DNA of 23,254 nucleotides from Terfezia claveryi. Taxonomy: Eukaryota; Ascomycota; Pezizomycetes; Pezizales; Pezizaceae. Of this stretch, positions 1 through 9,144 are shown one piece after another. The notes under the pieces are model-generated. The model had not been told where the DNA came from. It made no database searches and saw only the letters and a program-made list of their open reading frames with translations. The stretch's first letter is position 1. Each line of letters starts with the position of its first letter. The position numbers and the translations under genes are program-made. The DNA is taken from the NCBI GenBank assembly GCA_015179025.1, contig WHUX01000485.1, positions 1 through 23,254 of the forward strand. Direction: 5' to 3'.

Positions 1-1411
1 TCTTTTTCAAGGGCCTCAGGGTGCCGTGATCCTTAAGTATCCAGGATAAATCGGTAGAAGTTGGCAAATCCTAGGAAGGCTTGCACATCCTTCAAATTGG
101 CTGGGGTTTCCCACTCTTGGATTGCAGCAACTTTGGGGGTCCATCCTAATACCTTCCATAGTTATGATCAAGCCCAGGTACTTCACTTCTTGGATGTGGA
201 ATTCATTTTTTTAGGCTTAAGGTATAGCCCAGCCTGCTCCAGCTTCTCCAAGACTTGCCTGACATGATTTTGTGCTCTGCCAGAGTATCTGAATAGATCA
301 AGATATCAGAGGTAAGTGCAGAACACATCTAGGAAGTCTCACAGAGTGTCGTTAATAAAGTGTTGGAAAGAGGCCGGGGCATTGGTTAAGCCGAAGGGCA
401 TGACGTTGTACTCGAAGTGGCCGTAATGTCCGGAAGGCAGTTTTCCACTCCTCTCCCTCAGCGATCCATACCAGGTTGTACGCCCTCTCAAGTCCAATTT
501 GGTGAACCATTTTGCCTTGGAAAGCCTGGCTAATGTCTCCTGGATTAGAGGTAGGGGGTACCTGTTTTTGACTATTATCTCGTTCAGGCCACGATAATCA
601 ACACACAACCGAAGAGAGCTATCCGATTTCTTCACGAACAGTACAGGAGCACCGCCGGGGAAGAGCTGTGCCGAATGAAGCTCTTATTCAAGTTCTCCTC
701 CAGGTACTTCTTCAGGGCCTCCAATTCCACTCGGGACATTCCATAGAGGGGGCCATAAGGGGGAGTTTTTCCTTCAATCAGCGGGATTGTATGGTCGTAT
801 GGTCATGGGGGGCAAGCTTTTCCGGCCTTCTCTGAGAACAAATCAATAAACTCATGGTACTCATCCGGAACCAAGGATTTCCACTCCTCCTTGGACCTGG
901 TCTTGTTAATTTCCAGATTGATCTCATAAATTGAGAGGGTATGTGCCTTGAGCTTATGCCTCCTAGTGAGATGAGCGAAGGCCCCTGCTCTAATAAAGTT
1001 AATATTCAGGGGTTTTGTGAGGGTGGAGGATATCAGGGAAACTGGGGGAATGGTGGTATTGATGTGTGCAGGTGGGAGTACTATCTGAGTTGGATAAATT
1101 ATTGGGGGTGGCAATGTGCACAGCCCAGTAACAGTAGTTTTTGGATCTCCACAGTGTTTTTTACAATAAGGGCTATTGAATTGCAAGGTATAAGAGCCGA
1201 AGCTGACTGATACATTATATATTCTAAGCCAGGGGATCCAAGGACAACTGGATACTTTAGCTTGGTTACAAACATTGGAAGATCTTCCGAGTGATCACCC
1301 ATATTGCTGGGCAGGCACGCGAGGTCAGTAATTGCCCCAGAAGAGATAGGGTGGCTGTCAATGACATTAAGAAGGCGTAGAGTCTTTAGCTTCATCAGCA
1401 AAAAGAAATAT
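1..1411 (-). pseudogene. Ty3/gypsy retrotransposon pol remnant (protease 3' part, linker, reverse transcriptase)
   Basis: Read on the minus strand, this is the C-terminal half of an aspartic protease (about 1240-1410, with DLPMFVTKL and VVLG motifs), a linker (about 800-930) and a reverse transcriptase (about 1-790). RT motifs include [14 protein letters not shown] and [12 protein letters not shown] at 339-635. Between 1 and 330 the palm/thumb region is legible ([24 protein letters not shown]) but only by switching frames. The element is dead: several frameshifts are needed, a TGA follows the NDTL motif where the family usually carries an arginine, and the catalytic aspartate pair reads SD instead of DD. 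The CGA-to-TGA type change fits RIP-like C-to-T mutation (inference). RNase H and integrase would lie left of the window. The upstream part of the same element resumes at 3531, on the far side of a 2.1-kb insert. Confidence 0.88.
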
Positions 1412-1417
1412 ATGTCA

Positions 1418-1530
1418 GGACGCACTACCAAGCATCCAGATGCGATTTTGCATCCTGTGCGTCCTGTGCATCCAGATGCTCTGGGGTATTGCATTACAAT
1501 CCGGACGCAACTAGGGCCCCGCGCTGCGTC
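1418..1530. repeat. Left subterminal cluster of GGAYGCA-like motifs
   Basis: The left end of the insert carries repeated GGACGCA or its variants in both orientations (for example GGACGCA at 1418-1424, then several GCATCC and GCGTCC copies). The right end carries the same core within a 30-bp minisatellite. Clusters of short subterminal motifs are transposase binding sites in some DNA transposon families; that role here is inference. Confidence 0.5.
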
Positions 1531-1641
1531 CTGACGCCATTGGGGCCCCAAAAGCCATCCGGACAGTGGTTGACATAAGCTCAATATCTGGATGTCAAAG
1601 CTTATTACCATCGCGTCCTCAACTCAATTGAGGTTGTTAAT

Positions 1642-2415
1642 GCTATAGGTTCCACGTCTGGCATTGCTGAACCAGGGCCCCAAATCACTCTCTTCTATAA
1701 TGCACACCCACTACTAGCTTGCATCTACGACACTCTAACATCAGCCAGATATGTAGCCACTATTGCAGCCATTGAATATACATGTAGCGGAAATATCCAT
1801 TGTATTCGCTAATAATTATATACACAAAAGTATTGATTAATAGATATATATATAGAGTATGTAATCACTACTCCAATCGCTCTAACACTCGCTCTAATAC
1901 TTGCTCTAACACTCGCTCTAATACTCGCTCTAAGACTCACTCTAATACTCGCTCTAATACTCGCTCCAATACTCACTCTAATACTCGCTCTAATACTCGC
2001 CATAATACTCGCTCCAATAGTCACTCTAATACTAGCTGTAATGTGCTAGAATAGACAGCGAAGGGAAAATGCGCAGGGAAGAGAGGTATAGATACAGGAA
2101 AACCATAGTTGCCAAGGCCGACTGGTAAGGCCAACAATTTAGACTTTCTGAAGACAATGAGATAAGGGATAATAAGAGAAGTGGCATGACAGTGATCAAT
2201 GGCACTTAGCCCCTTTTCACTCACGGGTGCTGTACTATTTAATGCCTAGTCTGGAAATAGTCATATTGGGCAATCATAGTTATGGTAGTGCGATATGTAC
2301 GGAGTTTATAGGAATTCATGTATTCGTGGGCTTATATATATATATACGCGAGAAACTCGTGCTTTTGGAGACTTATATATATATTTGCGAGAAACTCATG
2401 CTTTTAGGGACATAT
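1642..2415 (+). repeat. Left arm of the large palindrome
   Basis: The left arm pairs with 2539-3286 on the opposite strand. Order inwards: a unique stretch (1642-1870), a 12-bp tandem array (1871-2038), a second unique stretch (2039-2330), then AT-rich repeats. Identity to the right arm is high by eye, roughly 80-90%, with small indels and many transition differences. Confidence 0.85.
1871..2038 (+). repeat. 12-bp tandem array, consensus CGCTCTAATACT, about 14 copies
   Basis: Units follow one another without spacers and differ by one or two bases (CTCTAACACT, CTCCAATACT, CTCTAAGACT variants). Because the unit is a multiple of three, the array gives an open frame reading as repeated Asn-Thr-Arg-Ser; this is a by-product of periodicity, not evidence for a protein. 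Confidence 0.93.
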
Positions 2416-2640
2416 ATATATCTATATACGAGAAATCCATGTATTCGCTTGCATATATATATATATATGTACGAGAAACTCGTGCTTTTGGAGATATATA
2501 TATATATATATACGAGAAATCCATGCATTTGCAGGCTTATATGTCTCCAAAAGCATGAGTTTCTCACATATATATATATAAGTCTTCAAAAGCACGAGTT
2601 TCTTACGCATATATATATATAAGCCCACGAATGCATGAAT
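2330..2640. repeat. AT-rich array of about 42-bp units around the palindrome centre
   Basis: Units combine a TATATA run with GAGAAACTCGTGCTTTTGGA or GAGAAATCCATG variants. Copies on the left run forwards and copies from about 2540 onwards run in reverse, so the array itself is split by the palindrome centre. Confidence 0.8.
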
Positions 2641-3286
2641 TCCTATGAACTCCATACATATCGCAATACTATGACTACGATTGCCCAATATGACTATTTC
2701 TAGGCCAGGCATTGAATAGTATGGCACCTGCGGGCAAAAGGGGGCTAAGCGCTATTGATCACTGTCATGCCACTTCTCTTGTTATCCCTTATCTCAATGT
2801 CTTCGGAAAGTCTAAATTGTTGGCCTTAGTAGTCGGCCTTGGCAACTATCGTTTTCCTGTATATATACCTCCCTTCCCTGTGCATTTTCCTTTCACTCTC
2901 TATCCCAACACATTACAGCTAGCTTTAGAGTGACTATTGGAGTGAGTATTATAGCGAGTATTAAAGCGAGTATTAGAGCAAGTATTGGAGTGAGTATTAG
3001 AGCGAGTATTAGAGTAAGTATTGGAGCGAGTATTAGAGTGAGTGTTAAAGCAATTGAAGTAGCGATTCCATGTTCAATATATATATCTATTGCTCAATAC
3101 TTCTGTGTATATAATTTTAGTGAATACAATGGATATTTCTGCTCCATGTATATTCAATGGCTGCAATAGTGGTACATAGCTGGCTAATGTTAGAGCGTCG
3201 TAGATGCAAGCGGTGAGCGGGTGTGCATTGTAGAAGAAAGCGATTTGGGGCCCTGGTTCAGCAACGCCAGATGTAGAACCTATAGC
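2539..3286 (-). repeat. Right arm of the large palindrome
   Basis: This is the inverted partner of 1642-2415. The outermost shared block ends at 3286 (TATAGC, matching GCTATA at 1642-1647). Outside it the two sides differ, although both remain rich in GGAYGC motifs. Confidence 0.85.
2923..3052 (-). repeat. 12-bp tandem array, inverted copy, about 10 units
   Basis: This is the reverse complement of the array at 1871-2038, here reading AGTATTAGAGCG. It has about four fewer units than the left array, as expected if unit number changes by slippage or unequal exchange. Confidence 0.9.
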
Positions 3287-3310
3287 CTTGGGGATGAGCA
3301 GCCTATCTCA

Positions 3311-3470
3311 TGTTGCATCCAAGATATAGTAGCATGCTTCTGTTGCGTCCCAGGTGTGAGAGCACACTTGTGTTGCATCCTGGGCGCTGGTGCGCATGAG
3401 TGTTGCATCCCGACACTGGTGCGCACGAGTGTTGTATCCCGACGCTGGCGTACCAAGCGTTTGGCATCCT
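3311..3470. repeat. 30-bp minisatellite, 5-6 units
   Basis: Units begin with TGTTGCATCC or a near match at 3311, 3341, 3371, 3401, 3430 and 3460, a spacing of 29-31 bp. The later units share a CGCTGGTGCGCA segment. The array occupies most of the right end of the palindromic insert. Confidence 0.85.
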
Positions 3471-3530
3471 GATTGTAAGTTCCTGTCCTATGCGTCCTGT
3501 GTGTCCGATATACAGGAAGACACATGATGC

Positions 3531-3755
3531 AAATATTTTTTTTCCTGATGTTGGAGGTTAGTATAGAGTTTTTACTAACAAAGGTCTGGTCAATAAATGC
3601 TATTCTTGAAGCACTACAATCTATAAAAGCTGATATAACCACTATTTTATCATTGAACTTGACAGTTATAGGTATAACGAAGTGCTTGCCAAATAGGCGA
3701 GACTCATCAATAGACATAAATGTAGGCAAAGAAAATGCAGACAAAAATAAATGAC
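3531..3755 (-). pseudogene. Ty3/gypsy protease N-terminal fragment
   Basis: On the minus strand the frame holds a retropepsin-like segment: a beta strand (KHFVIPITVKF), then AFIDCSASRIAFID. In intact gypsy proteases the active site is usually D-S/T-G-A; here it reads DCSA, so the glycine is lost. The frame runs into the palindromic insert at about 3530, and its continuation (KLKTLRLLNVIDSHPISSG) lies at about 1330-1400. A serine/threonine-rich stretch upstream (to about 3850) could be the end of the gag-protease linker but has a stop. The fragment is not functional. Confidence 0.8.
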
Positions 3756-4135
3756 TCTAAGTAGGTCCCTTACTTGTGCTTCTAGATTCAGTAGTTTTTA
3801 CTGTACCTATTGAATAAATCTTGGCGCTCAAATTATATGTTTCATGTCAGCCATGGCTTATGATCTAGGTACGTGTCCCATTGTATATGAATGTGATAGC
3901 GCTACTGATTAACTGAGTCCCTACAGTATCCGATCCATCTAAGAATGGATACTTTTTTTTGGCCAACAATGCAAAATTGTGCTTGCAGTATTCCTCCAAT
4001 ACCACCTCTCCAAACCGCTGTCCTTGAGCCTATGAGCTTGACATATCTCCATTTTTTTAAAGCAAGTACGCCCATAATCGGCTGTGAGAATGTAATATTA
4101 TTGAGCTGAAGCAGAAAAAATACAAACTGACTACT
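3756..4135. other. Non-coding, probably decayed gypsy gag/linker sequence
   Basis: This AT-rich stretch lies between the gypsy protease fragment and the next inverted repeat. No open frame resembles a gag zinc knuckle, and no other gene is supported. Confidence 0.4.
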
Positions 4136-4680
4136 CTTACAAGCCTACTAGTGAGCAGCCACTGTCTAGTATACACCCTGCAAAACCCCCTGCAATAGCG
4201 TCTCCAGCCACAACTCGTGAGATATCATGAGCATAGTGATTCTGACTAAATACATATCTATGAAAATGAGTACGCTCTATAACATGGTTACGCTCACATC
4301 CACCAAGATCAACTGAAGACCCAATATTCCCCTTTCCAACATGACCTTCCCGAAAGACCCACCCCCACCCTCTCAACCACTCGTATAGGCCAGGTACCCA
4401 GTGGGTGAGCCTATGACGACTAGAAGGCCATTTTCTGGTATCTATATTCATGTCATAACAGCCTCTAGGGCAGCAGCCGCCAATATGACCAAAATTTATA
4501 CAATCTACAACAGCGCTCCAAAATAAACTATTTTCAGAATTAACTAACTTACTTTATATATGCTAGTCTGAACTCTCCACCTTCCCCTTCTGCAACCTGC
4601 CCCTCTACAGCATTCTCAATCACTACGGAGAGGTCCCCAATTGCTCTAAAAGCTCCAATAGCTCCAATACTGCCTCCCTT
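4136..4680 (+). repeat. Left arm of the second inverted repeat
   Basis: Pairs with 5395-5921. A roughly 100-codon minus-strand open frame (4137-4451) exists in this arm, but the right-arm copy is interrupted by stops and shifts, so coding is not supported. Confidence 0.75.
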
Positions 4681-5126
4681 CAAGAACTATCCTCCTAACA
4701 GCTACTCCCTCTACCTATACACCAAATATTGCACAAATAGGCCTATAACAACTAGGAGACCTATGCCTAGCATCTACGCACTGAAGGTGGAGCTGCAAAA
4801 TGGTAACAATGGAAGGCCTCAATTCGGGGTACTAATCTCCCAAATAAGCAATTCCGAGAGCTATTATCCAATTCAAATACACCTTATTTATGCCCTCCTA
4901 GATCTAGTCTCATTCCTAGATCCCCTGATCCGAACTCTCCTCCAGAGCTTTAGCACCCTCGTAGGGGTCTCTAATACTAGTAGCTCTGGAACTCCAATAC
5001 CCCCCCCTAATTCTGGGCTCCAATAGCCGCTTTTATACCTTTCTCGAGGCATTTTTGCAACCCACCCAAGCATTACCAATACCAACGCAGAACAGTTGGT
5101 AGAGCACACCAGTTGAGTGCTATATA

Positions 5127-5172
5127 GGTTGGCACTAGGCTGGACACTAGGTTGGACGCTAGATTGGGCACT
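5127..5172. repeat. Four 12-bp tandem units (GGTTGGACGCTA type)
   Basis: Four consecutive near-identical units (GGTTGGCACTA, GGCTGGACACTA, GGTTGGACGCTA, GATTGGGCACTG) lie in the spacer of the second inverted repeat, bracketed by CTATATAG on both sides. Confidence 0.65.
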
Positions 5173-5394
5173 GCCTATATAGTCCGGTTGAACAAGGACG
5201 CTATAGTGGATACTAGCTAGATAGTAGGTCAGGCACACCAGGCTGACGTTAGACTAATGCTCGTTAATCAGACTATGCTCGCCTACTGGCGGGTACTTAG
5301 ATATTGGGAAATATCGATGATGGGGAACAAATGGTTGAAATGAGGGGTTGCAACAACCTCAGAAACCCCCCAATTACAAACCCATGAAGGCCAA

Positions 5395-5921
5395 AGAGGG
5401 GGTATTGGAGCTTTTAGAGCTATTGGAGGCCTCTGTAGTAATTGAGAATGCTGCGAGAGTGGTGGTTATAGAAGGGGAAAGGCTAGGGTCCAGGATAGCA
5501 TAGATAGAGCAAATTTAGTAAATTCTTAAAATAGCTCATTTTGGGTTTTTTTTGATTGCATACCATTCCATCATATTCAAGGCTGCTGCCCTAGAGGCTG
5601 TTTTGACATGAATATAGATACCAGGAAATGACCTTCTAGTCGTCATTGGCTCACCTGCTGGTACCTGGCCTATACGGGTGGTTGAGGGGTGGGGGTGGGT
5701 CTTCGGGGAGGCCATATTGAAAGGGGGATATTGGGTCTTCACTTGATTTTGGTGGGATGTGAGCATAACCATATTGTAGAGCGTACTCGTTTCTATAGAT
5801 ATGCATTTAGCCAGAATCACTAGGCTCCTGATATATCATGAGTTGTGGCTGGAGACGCTGTTGCAGGGGTTTTTGCAGGGGTGTGCACTAGACGGTGGCT
5901 GCTCACTAGTAGGCTTGCAAG
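5395..5921 (-). repeat. Right arm of the second inverted repeat
   Basis: Inverted, diverged copy of 4136-4680. It ends two bases before the TA that flanks the neighbouring MITE. Confidence 0.75.
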
Positions 5922-5925
5922 GGTA

Positions 5926-6116
5926 CCGCATCCACTGGCGAACAACAGTCCTGGTCAGTTCCAAGACATAGGCCGTGCTTATGCAGTAAAGCAAGCCAGA
6001 CTAGCAGTAAAGGTGATGTCCGATCACACTGGTAGCACTCAAAACTGAGTTATAACGGTCCACTTTTTTGATATGTCTTGGAACTGACAAGGACCGTTGT
6101 TCGTCAGTGGATGCGG
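5926..6116. mobile_element. 191-bp MITE with about 45-bp terminal inverted repeats and TA target duplication
   Basis: The left terminus begins CCGCATCCACTGGCGAACAA and the right terminus is its complement with few mismatches; pairing continues for about 45 bp to GACATA. A TA dinucleotide stands on both sides (5924-5925 and 6117-6118), the duplication produced by Tc1/mariner/pogo transposases. There is no coding capacity. The interior of about 100 bp is unique within this window. Confidence 0.88.
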
Positions 6117-6118
6117 TA

Positions 6119-7767
6119 CTGTACATCCTATGTTTCTATTTCACCCTTGCCCCTCTCGCTCACGTGACGTCTTGCTCTAGCGAAACCTGACTATAACGAA
6201 GAAATGGGTCGGCATCCTCGCCTTTGTTATAGCCAGGTATGCCTCTGTATATAAATGGTGCTTCCATCGAATCTACGAGATAGCCGTGCTGTGCCTAACC
6301 TTGGCTCTGGTCAACATCGATCCTAACGTCCCTGCCGCAAAATCTTCATCGGCATACACTTCCGTACCTCACGGAACACCCCATGCCTTGAGCGATATAT
6401 CCCAGCTCCTAGTTATTTATCTACGAAAAATAAAATAAAATTAAAGGATCCAATACAAATTTCGTACCTGGTGTACTACTATTTTGCTTCAAATGCTGTC
6501 TGCACTTCCTGAAACACGCTACTGCCCCAAAAGCCTCTCTCATCAATGGCGCTGGAAGAGCTTTTGTGATAGTTGCTTTCAAGACCCTTTTCATGGTGGA
6601 GAGGTTTAGGAGTATCTTCACTTCTGCAGCAATACTCCTCTGATATGAGCCTGTTTCAACATCCTAGTTTATCCTCCCTAGAATAGACTTAATTCTTTCC
6701 TTTCCGGAGTGTTGGAATTTTCGATATGAAGATTTCTATGATAGGGTGCGGGGCTGTGGTCTCAGGGTGGTCACTGCTGGTATGATACAATATACGTAAG
6801 TATACAGCTAAGTATACAGCTGTAACAGCTTGTGTACGTAACATATACGTATACATTCATAATCGAAGCAGATGAACCCGAGCGGATTCAATCTCTACCG
6901 TAGCTCTAGGCACAACTTAGTACCCCGATATTTTTCGGGGAGTCCCGGAGCGAAATTGGCTCTGTAACCTAGCTGGCGCTGACTTAAGTACTTACCGTAG
7001 CATAAGTACGCTACGGCAGGTGCACTATCTAACACTCAACCGAACTTGTGGTTTTTTGGGCTCCTTGAGTACTTTACATATCTCTCAGTATGTGTATTGT
7101 AGTTGGAGAGTTGCTAGCAGGTTATGCAGTAGACACATTGCCAAAACAGTAGCTTGCATTTACAATCCGTTGAGCTCTCCATCTCGGAACTACCATGGAA
7201 CAAGACTTTGTTTTGACCCTATACACTACATCCTCTTCACGTCCACTTTCTTCATATCAAGAAATTTTTGTTGTTGACAGTGTACTCTGAGCTTACGTTC
7301 CTCTACTTCAGCACACTAGTAATATATTATATCTACTCTCCGCATCCATGCCCTAGCGAGTTAAAACCCCAAGTAGTATTTGTCAAAGTGAAGACATGCT
7401 TGTTGTGAATGCCCATTATTCAGCTTCTCAGTCACTCCATTGCTTGCCCATAGGGAAGTCTAATGTTCGTTTCTATTCTGCCGGCGCAACTAGCTGTGCA
7501 GAGTCTCTCTTCTGTGGTGTCTTCAATCGATAACCCAGTCTATACTTCGTCATTGACCCTCCTTATCATTGGATTTTGTGTACCCCGCTCATGGGCCTTA
7601 AATGTGGACATAATTTACGGTACAGGCTAATTGCCTATGAGTCGACAAGGTCCCCTGATCCCGGCCAGCATCTTGCCTATATGCCTGCAGTGAACTTGTT
7701 CACTAGATGAAGGTGCATTATATCTAGATAAAATAGCACCTGGTAATGAGCTTTAAAGGCTGAGATG
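6119..7767. other. Non-coding, repeat-derived spacer
   Basis: No supported gene other than the fragment at 6421-6700. A segment at about 6160-6240 has short inverted pieces (TATAACGAAG and CTTTGTTATAG) like worn DNA-transposon ends. A tandem GTATACAGCT pair lies near 6800-6825. Two small hairpins are visible: CCCCGA/TCGGGG at 6923-6940 and CCGTAGC/GCTACGG at 6995-7016. Nothing recognisable lies between 7020 and 7767. Confidence 0.5.
6421..6700 (-). pseudogene. Possible N-terminal fragment of a Tc1/mariner-type transposase
   Basis: A minus-strand frame starting near 6700 reads, with one stop, through a segment that looks like a helix-turn-helix (ETGSYQRSIAAEVKI followed by LSTMKRVLKA) of the kind at the start of Tc1/mariner transposases. 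No DDE catalytic domain follows. The identification rests on pattern only and could be wrong. Confidence 0.25.
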
Positions 7768-7815
7768 GTACCTGTTCAGAGCAAACTCAAAGTACCTGTT
7801 CAGAGCGAGCTCAAA
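7768..7815 (+). repeat. Two head-to-tail 24-bp repeats just upstream of the fructosamine-kinase start
   Basis: Copy one is 7768-7791 and copy two 7792-7815, both beginning GTACCTGTTCAGAGC; they differ at two positions. They end 19 bp before the ATG at 7835, in the likely 5' leader or core promoter. A regulatory role is possible but not shown by the sequence. Confidence 0.8.
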
Positions 7816-7834
7816 TCCTACATATTACAAGAAA

Positions 7835-9123
7835 ATGTTGATCACCCAACTCACGGAATTAGATCCAGCCGTTCAAAATGGTATTAAACGCACAATAGGG
7901 GGCCCACCTAATAACCCTTCCAATCAGTACAACTCCTGATTTAATTCTCTGAGTTACAGTACTTCCCAGTGGTACCACGTTGATTTCGATGAAGAAGCAT
8001 GGCCTCTCACTCTGGACGTCAACTTTCAAAGTTGAGACAATGGGCCCTGAATGCAAGCCGGCAAATTATTTCCTGAAGGTGAACATGTATCGCTTTGGAG
8101 TATTTTATCAGCTGCTAATAGTTTAGTGTTCTCTGGGCGAGAGAGGAAGACTGATGATGGAAGGGGAATTTGAAGGCTCGAAAGCTATCCATGCAGTCTC
8201 TCCCGACTTTTGTCCTCGTCCCGTAGCTGCTGGGAAATTGAGCTTCGAGGATGCCTATTTCTATATTTGTGAGTTCATCGAAATGACAGAGGAATCCCCA
8301 CCATTCGACTCTTGGACCTTTTGCTCCAAATTGGCTCATCTTCATAAGAACGGAAAATCACCCACGGGGATGTACGGCTTTCATGTCACTACATGTAACG
8401 GATGGATACCACAATTGAACAATTGGGAGCAGTCATGGACAATATTCTTCCGAAAGGGGTTTATTTATCTTCTTGAAATGGATCAGAAAAATAATTACCT
8501 ATACCCGAGACCTGAAGGCATGGACGAACATCTAAACGTATTTTTGAACGTTATAATCCCCAGACTCCTTCTCCCACTAGAGACAGGTGGTAATAGCATT
8601 GAGCCTTCCCTTGTTCATGGAGATTTATGTACGTACGTACGCATTCATTGATTTACCATAACTAACCCCGTGCACAGGGTTTGGTAATGCTGCTACAACT
8701 GCTGTAGGGGATAAGCCCATGATTTTTGATGGAGCTGTCTTTTATGCACACAATGAATATGAGCTCGGGAATTGGAGGCCGGCCAGGAACAAATTTACCA
8801 AAGCTCATTTCCGCGATTATCTGATGCACTTTCAAAGATCCCAGCCTGAGGAGGAATTTGACGACAGAAATCGTCTATATTCTATGTAAGTAAAGCCCAC
8901 CAACCATTGTACAAGTACATACCTATGCATATACTAAATCACGCATAGGCGTTTCAACTTACACGCAGCGATCCTTTTCCCGGACACCCAACAATACCGA
9001 CAATAGTGAGTTTGATGGTCATTCATGAGGTCGCGATCGTCTTACTAATGATAATACAGCGTTGCGGAGGATATGACATATCTTGTAGACAAATACGGTG
9101 AGGAGGAAGTGTATTACCTTTAG
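7835..9123 (+). CDS. Fructosamine-3-kinase / ketosamine-3-kinase family protein
   Basis: Enzymes of this family (Pfam Fructosamin_kin) phosphorylate sugar adducts on protein or free amines so that they fall off; they act in the cytosol. Six exons: 7835-7880, 7960-8078, 8127-8628, 8678-8885, 8949-9005, 9060-9123. They join in frame to 331 residues, normal for the family, and every intron is GT-AG (48-79 bp; several with CTAAY branch sites). Visible motifs: VLPSGTTLIS near the N-terminus, FLK55 (nucleotide-binding lysine position), MMEGEFEG, GFHVTT, the kinase loop HGDLW (catalytic Asp221) with GN at 225-226, and IFDGAVFYAHNEYELG (metal-binding Asp240). The intron at 8629-8677 splits the tryptophan codon of HGDLW. 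The start was chosen because ELDPAVQN followed by VLPSG matches the usual fungal N-terminus. The gene appears intact. The substrate cannot be told from sequence. Confidence 0.93.
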
Positions 9124-9144
9124 CTCGGCGTCTTCGGCGAAAAG

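Larger units (their letters stand above)
1412..3530. mobile_element. Palindromic foldback-like insertion within the gypsy protease domain
   Basis: About 2.1 kb separates the two halves of a gypsy protease domain. Its flanks share the hexamer AAATAT (1406-1411 and 3531-3536), a candidate target-site duplication. Most of the insert is one large inverted repeat, arms about 1642-2415 and 2539-3286, with about 120 bp between them. Matching anchors in opposite orientation include GAACCAGGGCCC at 1669-1680 against 3248-3259, and ATTGAATATA at 1771-1780 against 3149-3158. The arms contain a 12-bp tandem array and an AT-rich array of about 42-bp units. The outer 230-245 bp at each end are not strictly inverted copies but share many GGAYGCA-like motifs. 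No transposase was found, so if mobile it is non-autonomous. Foldback elements of animals have comparably built arms, but the family here is not recognised and exact ends are inferred. Confidence 0.75.
4136..5921. mobile_element. Second large inverted-repeat element (foldback-like)
   Basis: The arms are about 545 bp (4136-4680) and 525 bp (5395-5921), separated by about 715 bp. Matching anchors are CAAGCCTACTAGTGAGCAGC at 4140-4159 against its complement at about 5898-5917, the block around 4320-4480 against 5585-5750, and CATTCTCAATCACTACGGAG at 4612 against CTCTGTAGTAATTGAGAATG at 5432. The arms are clearly diverged (about 75-80% by eye), older than the palindrome at 1642-3286. The spacer has no recognisable transposase; an 87-codon open frame (4763-5026) is unlike any protein I know. 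No target duplication was found, and the right end abuts a MITE. Confidence 0.75.

Noticed and set aside
941..1210. Plus-strand open frames over the gypsy linker (also 1304-1534)
   Set aside because: Shadows of the minus-strand gypsy pol sequence, which has clear protein similarity.
1800..2054. Open frame of repeated Asn-Thr-Arg-Ser and its mirror at 2930-3169
   Set aside because: Both come from a 12-bp tandem array, whose length is a multiple of three; the frame is automatic and no other coding sign exists.
2227..2727. Several overlapping open frames rich in Tyr-Ile on both strands
   Set aside because: They are translations of TATA-rich tandem repeats in the palindrome core.
3311..3470. 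Regularly spaced 30-bp units considered as a CRISPR array
   Set aside because: The units are contiguous with no unique spacers, in a fungal transposon context; it is a minisatellite.
4763..5026. 87-codon frame in the spacer of the second inverted repeat considered as a transposase
   Set aside because: Too short, with no DDE, HTH or zinc-finger pattern.
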